From NCBI GenBank assembly GCA_017613485.1, contig JAGADS010000314.1, forward strand, positions 1-14,326: a stretch of DNA of 14,326 nucleotides. Direction: 5' to 3'. This document shows, piece after piece, positions 12,243 to 14,326 of this stretch; positions within the stretch are counted from its first letter, which is position 1; every line of letters starts with the position of its first letter. The notes beneath the pieces were generated by a model. It worked only from the letters and a program-made list of their open reading frames with translations, was not told the DNA's origin and did no database searches. The translations under genes and the position numbers were made by a program. This stretch comes from Treponema sp. GTDB taxonomy: Bacteria; Spirochaetota; Spirochaetia; Treponematales; Treponemataceae.

Positions 12243-14326
12243 TGGAAGAAGACGAAAACCGCCGCGAGAATCAGGAAGAAAATACCCCGGTTGAAGAAAC
12301 CAATACTCAGATTGAAGAGAACAGCACTCCGGATGAAGAGAACAATACTCAGATTGAAGAAACGAATACCCAAGTTGAAGAAACCACTACCCCGGTTGAA
12401 GAAGAAGAGGATTTAGAGAACGGTCTTTATGAAGATGAGGACGAAGAGGATGAAATTGAGGTAAAGGATGTCCTTGAATCTGTAACGGAAATTTCAACAG
12501 TCAATTCAGGCGGAACTCCAGCTAAAAAAACAAAAAGACGAAAACGAGTTTTCCCTGTAAAGAAGCTCCCCCTGGTGATGCGCAAAACATACACCGAGAA
12601 AGCACTTTACCGTCATGTCCTGAAAAAAATCTACATCCCAGAGGACCAAAAGATTGTGTCCTCCCTGTTTGTAAAGGGTGCGAATCCACTTAAGCCGGAA
12701 CGCTATGCAATACCAACCGACCTGATGTTTACAAAAAAGGAATTCAAAAGAATAGCGTTCATCGGGAAAGAAGTAAAAAAAGCCAGCAAGGCTCGTGTCC
12801 GCATGATTCCACTGCTTGCACTTCTTGTTCTTATATTCGGCTCAGCAGCGGCAGTCATTGCATTCAAGAACGTCATCGTAAAAAAGGGCATCATTTCGAT
12901 ATGTGAGGGAATATTCCAGGCTAAGACAGATATTGACAGTGTTGAGGTTAAAATACTTGACGCATCCATCACAGTCAACCGTCTTCAGGTAGGAAACAAA
13001 AACAGAGTGATGAAAAACCTGTTTGAGGTGGGCAAGATTCAGCTTGACTTTAACCTTGTACAGGCACTAAGGAAAAAGTTTGTGGCGGAAAACCTTGAGG
13101 CATCAGGAATAAAATGGAACACCGACAGAACATACAGCTGTGAGCTCCCCAAAAAAGATCCCGAGGAAGAATCTGCCTTCATGAAGGAGATAAAGGCAAG
13201 AGCAAACAATGCAATTGCAGAGCTGCAGAACCAGGCCTATGACATTCTGGGAGGCTCGGACCTTGAGAGCATAATTGCAAACGCAAAGGCACACATCAAT
13301 TCGCCAAAAGTCGTAAAAGATTCAATAGACTATTCACAGGCACTCATCGAAAAATGGAAAGCAAAGCCTGAGGAGATAGAAAGCCAGATAAATGAATTCG
13401 CCGAAACGGTAAAGAACATTCAGACAATAAGCGTAAAGTCATTTGACTTCAGGAACCCCGATGATGTTCAGGCAATGAAAGATGCATACGACAAGATATC
13501 AGCCGCAATCGAACAGAGCAAAGCCCTGAAAAGGACGGCAGAGCTTCTTGTAAACGAGGTAAAGACTGATGCAGACGGGGTACGGTCAATGGCAGAAAAC
13601 GTAACCTCAACTGTAAAGGCTGACTATGACTATGTTGTAGGAAGGCTCACCACGCTTAAGGGAACAATCGACAATCTTGACCAGCTTTTCAACGATGCGC
13701 TTGATACAGTGGCTTACAACATGCTTGGTGAATATTACCCCTATGTTCAGGACGGACTAGCGCTTGTTCAGGAGATGAAGGAAAAATCAGATTCAAAACC
13801 GAAAAAAGAGAAAAAAGAAAACAAGCGCATGGAGGGAACTACTTTCTGGTATTCACCGGAATATCCCAGTTTCCTTATCGAGAACATCCGTGCACAGGGA
13901 ACAGGATTTGATGTCCGCATCACAGAAGTCACAAACAATCAGAATGTAAGGTACAAACCCACTACTGGAAACATCTGGCTGGGCATAAACAACATACAGC
14001 ATTCCGGTACAGTCACAGTGGATACAAGATCTGGCTCATCCAATCCCCTTGTAGCACTCAATTACACTGGCTCAGGCTTTGAGGCAAACATGGACGGAAC
14101 AAGAATCGCCACACAGAGCGGTGTTCCTTCCATCAATGGCAAGATGCAGGTTAAGGCAAGGGGAACCTTTGATCCTTCTGGCTTTACGGCTGGCGGTACA
14201 CTTATTCTTGACCCAGTCACTCTTACTACCGACGGATTCAAGAACGAGCTTGTCACAAAGTATTACAGGGTGGGTCTTGCAAGCGTAGACAACCTCAACA
14301 TCTCCTATGACGTGGGATGGAGCAAG
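12242..14326 (+). CDS. TIGR03545-like envelope protein, AsmA-like features (3' end outside window)
   Basis: The frame is open for 695 codons from ATG 12242 to the window edge. AGGGGG at about 12226-12231 precedes the start. Residues 1-75 are very acidic and contain seven-residue repeats; a basic patch (KKTKRRKRVF) follows at about 93-102. A single transmembrane segment is at about 188-210 (MIPLLALLVLIFGSAAAVIAF), so the rest should be periplasmic. Just after it, VEVKILDASITVNRLQVGNK, NLFEVGKIQLDFNLVQALRKK and EASGIKWNTDR resemble the start of AsmA-type proteins. A helical, charged region (about 320-530) and a beta-rich tail (GKMQVKARGTFDPSGFTAGG) follow. By recall, TIGR03545 is restricted to bacteria with outer membranes. 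A lipid-transfer or outer-membrane role is therefore plausible but inferred. The long acidic N-terminal extension looks unusual for the family. Confidence 0.8.
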   Translation, partial: MEEDENRRENQEENTPVEETNTQIEENSTPDEENNTQIEETNTQVEETTTPVEEEEDLENGLYEDEDEEDEIEVKDVLESVTEISTVNSGGTPAKKTKRRKRVFPVKKLPLVMRKTYTEKALYRHVLKKIYIPEDQKIVSSLFVKGANPLKPERYAIPTDLMFTKKEFKRIAFIGKEVKKASKARVRMIPLLALLVLIFGSAAAVIAFKNVIVKKGIISICEGIFQAKTDIDSVEVKILDASITVNRLQVGNKNRVMKNLFEVGKIQLDFNLVQALRKKFVAENLEASGIKWNTDRTYSCELPKKDPEEESAFMKEIKARANNAIAELQNQAYDILGGSDLESIIANAKAHINSPKVVKDSIDYSQALIEKWKAKPEEIESQINEFAETVKNIQTISVKSFDFRNPDDVQAMKDAYDKISAAIEQSKALKRTAELLVNEVKTDADGVRSMAENVTSTVKADYDYVVGRLTTLKGTIDNLDQLFNDALDTVAYNMLGEYYPYVQDGLALVQEMKEKSDSKPKKEKKENKRMEGTTFWYSPEYPSFLIENIRAQGTGFDVRITEVTNNQNVRYKPTTGNIWLGINNIQHSGTVTVDTRSGSSNPLVALNYTGSGFEANMDGTRIATQSGVPSINGKMQVKARGTFDPSGFTAGGTLILDPVTLTTDGFKNELVTKYYRVGLASVDNLNISYDVGWSK
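12287..12412 (+). repeat. 21-bp tandem repeat, six units, in the TIGR03545-like gene
   Basis: Six consecutive 21-bp units at 12287, 12308, 12329, 12350, 12371 and 12392 encode PVEETNT, QIEENST, PDEENNT, QIEETNT, QVEETTT and PVEEEED. Each has GAAGA at the same place. Because the period is a multiple of three, copy-number changes keep the frame and only change the length of the acidic N-terminal region. Confidence 0.85.

Noticed and set aside
12235..12243. A further TGATATAAT as promoter of the TIGR03545-like gene
   Set aside because: It overlaps the ATG itself, so transcription would start inside the gene; the gene has its own ribosome site and is coupled to the gene before it. The match is probably chance.

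Overview
The window looks like a chromosomal segment of a spirochete, most likely a host-associated or rumen-type Treponema. This is inferred, not proven, from four things: the paired genes at 11724-14326 resembling the TIGR03546/TIGR03545 families, a large beta-helix lipoprotein, spirochete-like lipoboxes (VTSC, FMTSC), and moderate GC content. No tRNA, rRNA, CRISPR, insertion sequence or prophage gene is visible.

Layout. (1) 1-2465: branched-chain amino acid synthesis, with the 3' part of ilvD, a strong intrinsic-terminator-like hairpin ending right at the ribosome binding site of ilvB, and ilvB with no ilvN beside it. (2) 2496-5194: a tight co-directional cluster of a DtxR/MntR-type regulator with a Cys-rich tail and a complete polar amino acid ABC importer (lipoprotein binding protein, permease, ATPase). 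Several starts here are non-ATG: ilvB and the ATPase most likely start at TTG, and the binding protein appears to start at ATT. (3) 5181-5639, minus strand: a small flavin-reductase-like protein converging on the ATPase. (4) 5640-5952: an intergenic region with two diverging promoters flanking a structured block made of two degenerate copies of a hairpin repeat. (5) 5953-10071: a 1372-residue secreted lipoprotein with beta-helix modules. Its start carries a T8 tract between the ribosome binding site and ATG and a C8 tract in codons 12-14, the layout of a phase-variable surface antigen. (6) 10155-11643: a HAD phosphatase converging with a short-chain dehydrogenase. (7) 11644-11723: a divergent promoter pair whose extended -10 boxes sit 6-7 bp from each ATG, predicting leaderless mRNAs on both sides. 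(8) 11724-14326: the TIGR03546/TIGR03545-like membrane pair, the second gene running off the right edge.

The most interesting points are the putative phase-variable lipoprotein, the structured repeat between the divergent promoters (its outer stem changes by compensatory substitutions), the ATT start, the terminator against ilvB, the hybrid metal site of the DtxR-like protein, the leaderless divergent pair, and the 21-bp tandem repeat in the TIGR03545-like gene. Family names come from reading motifs by eye; no database search was possible.
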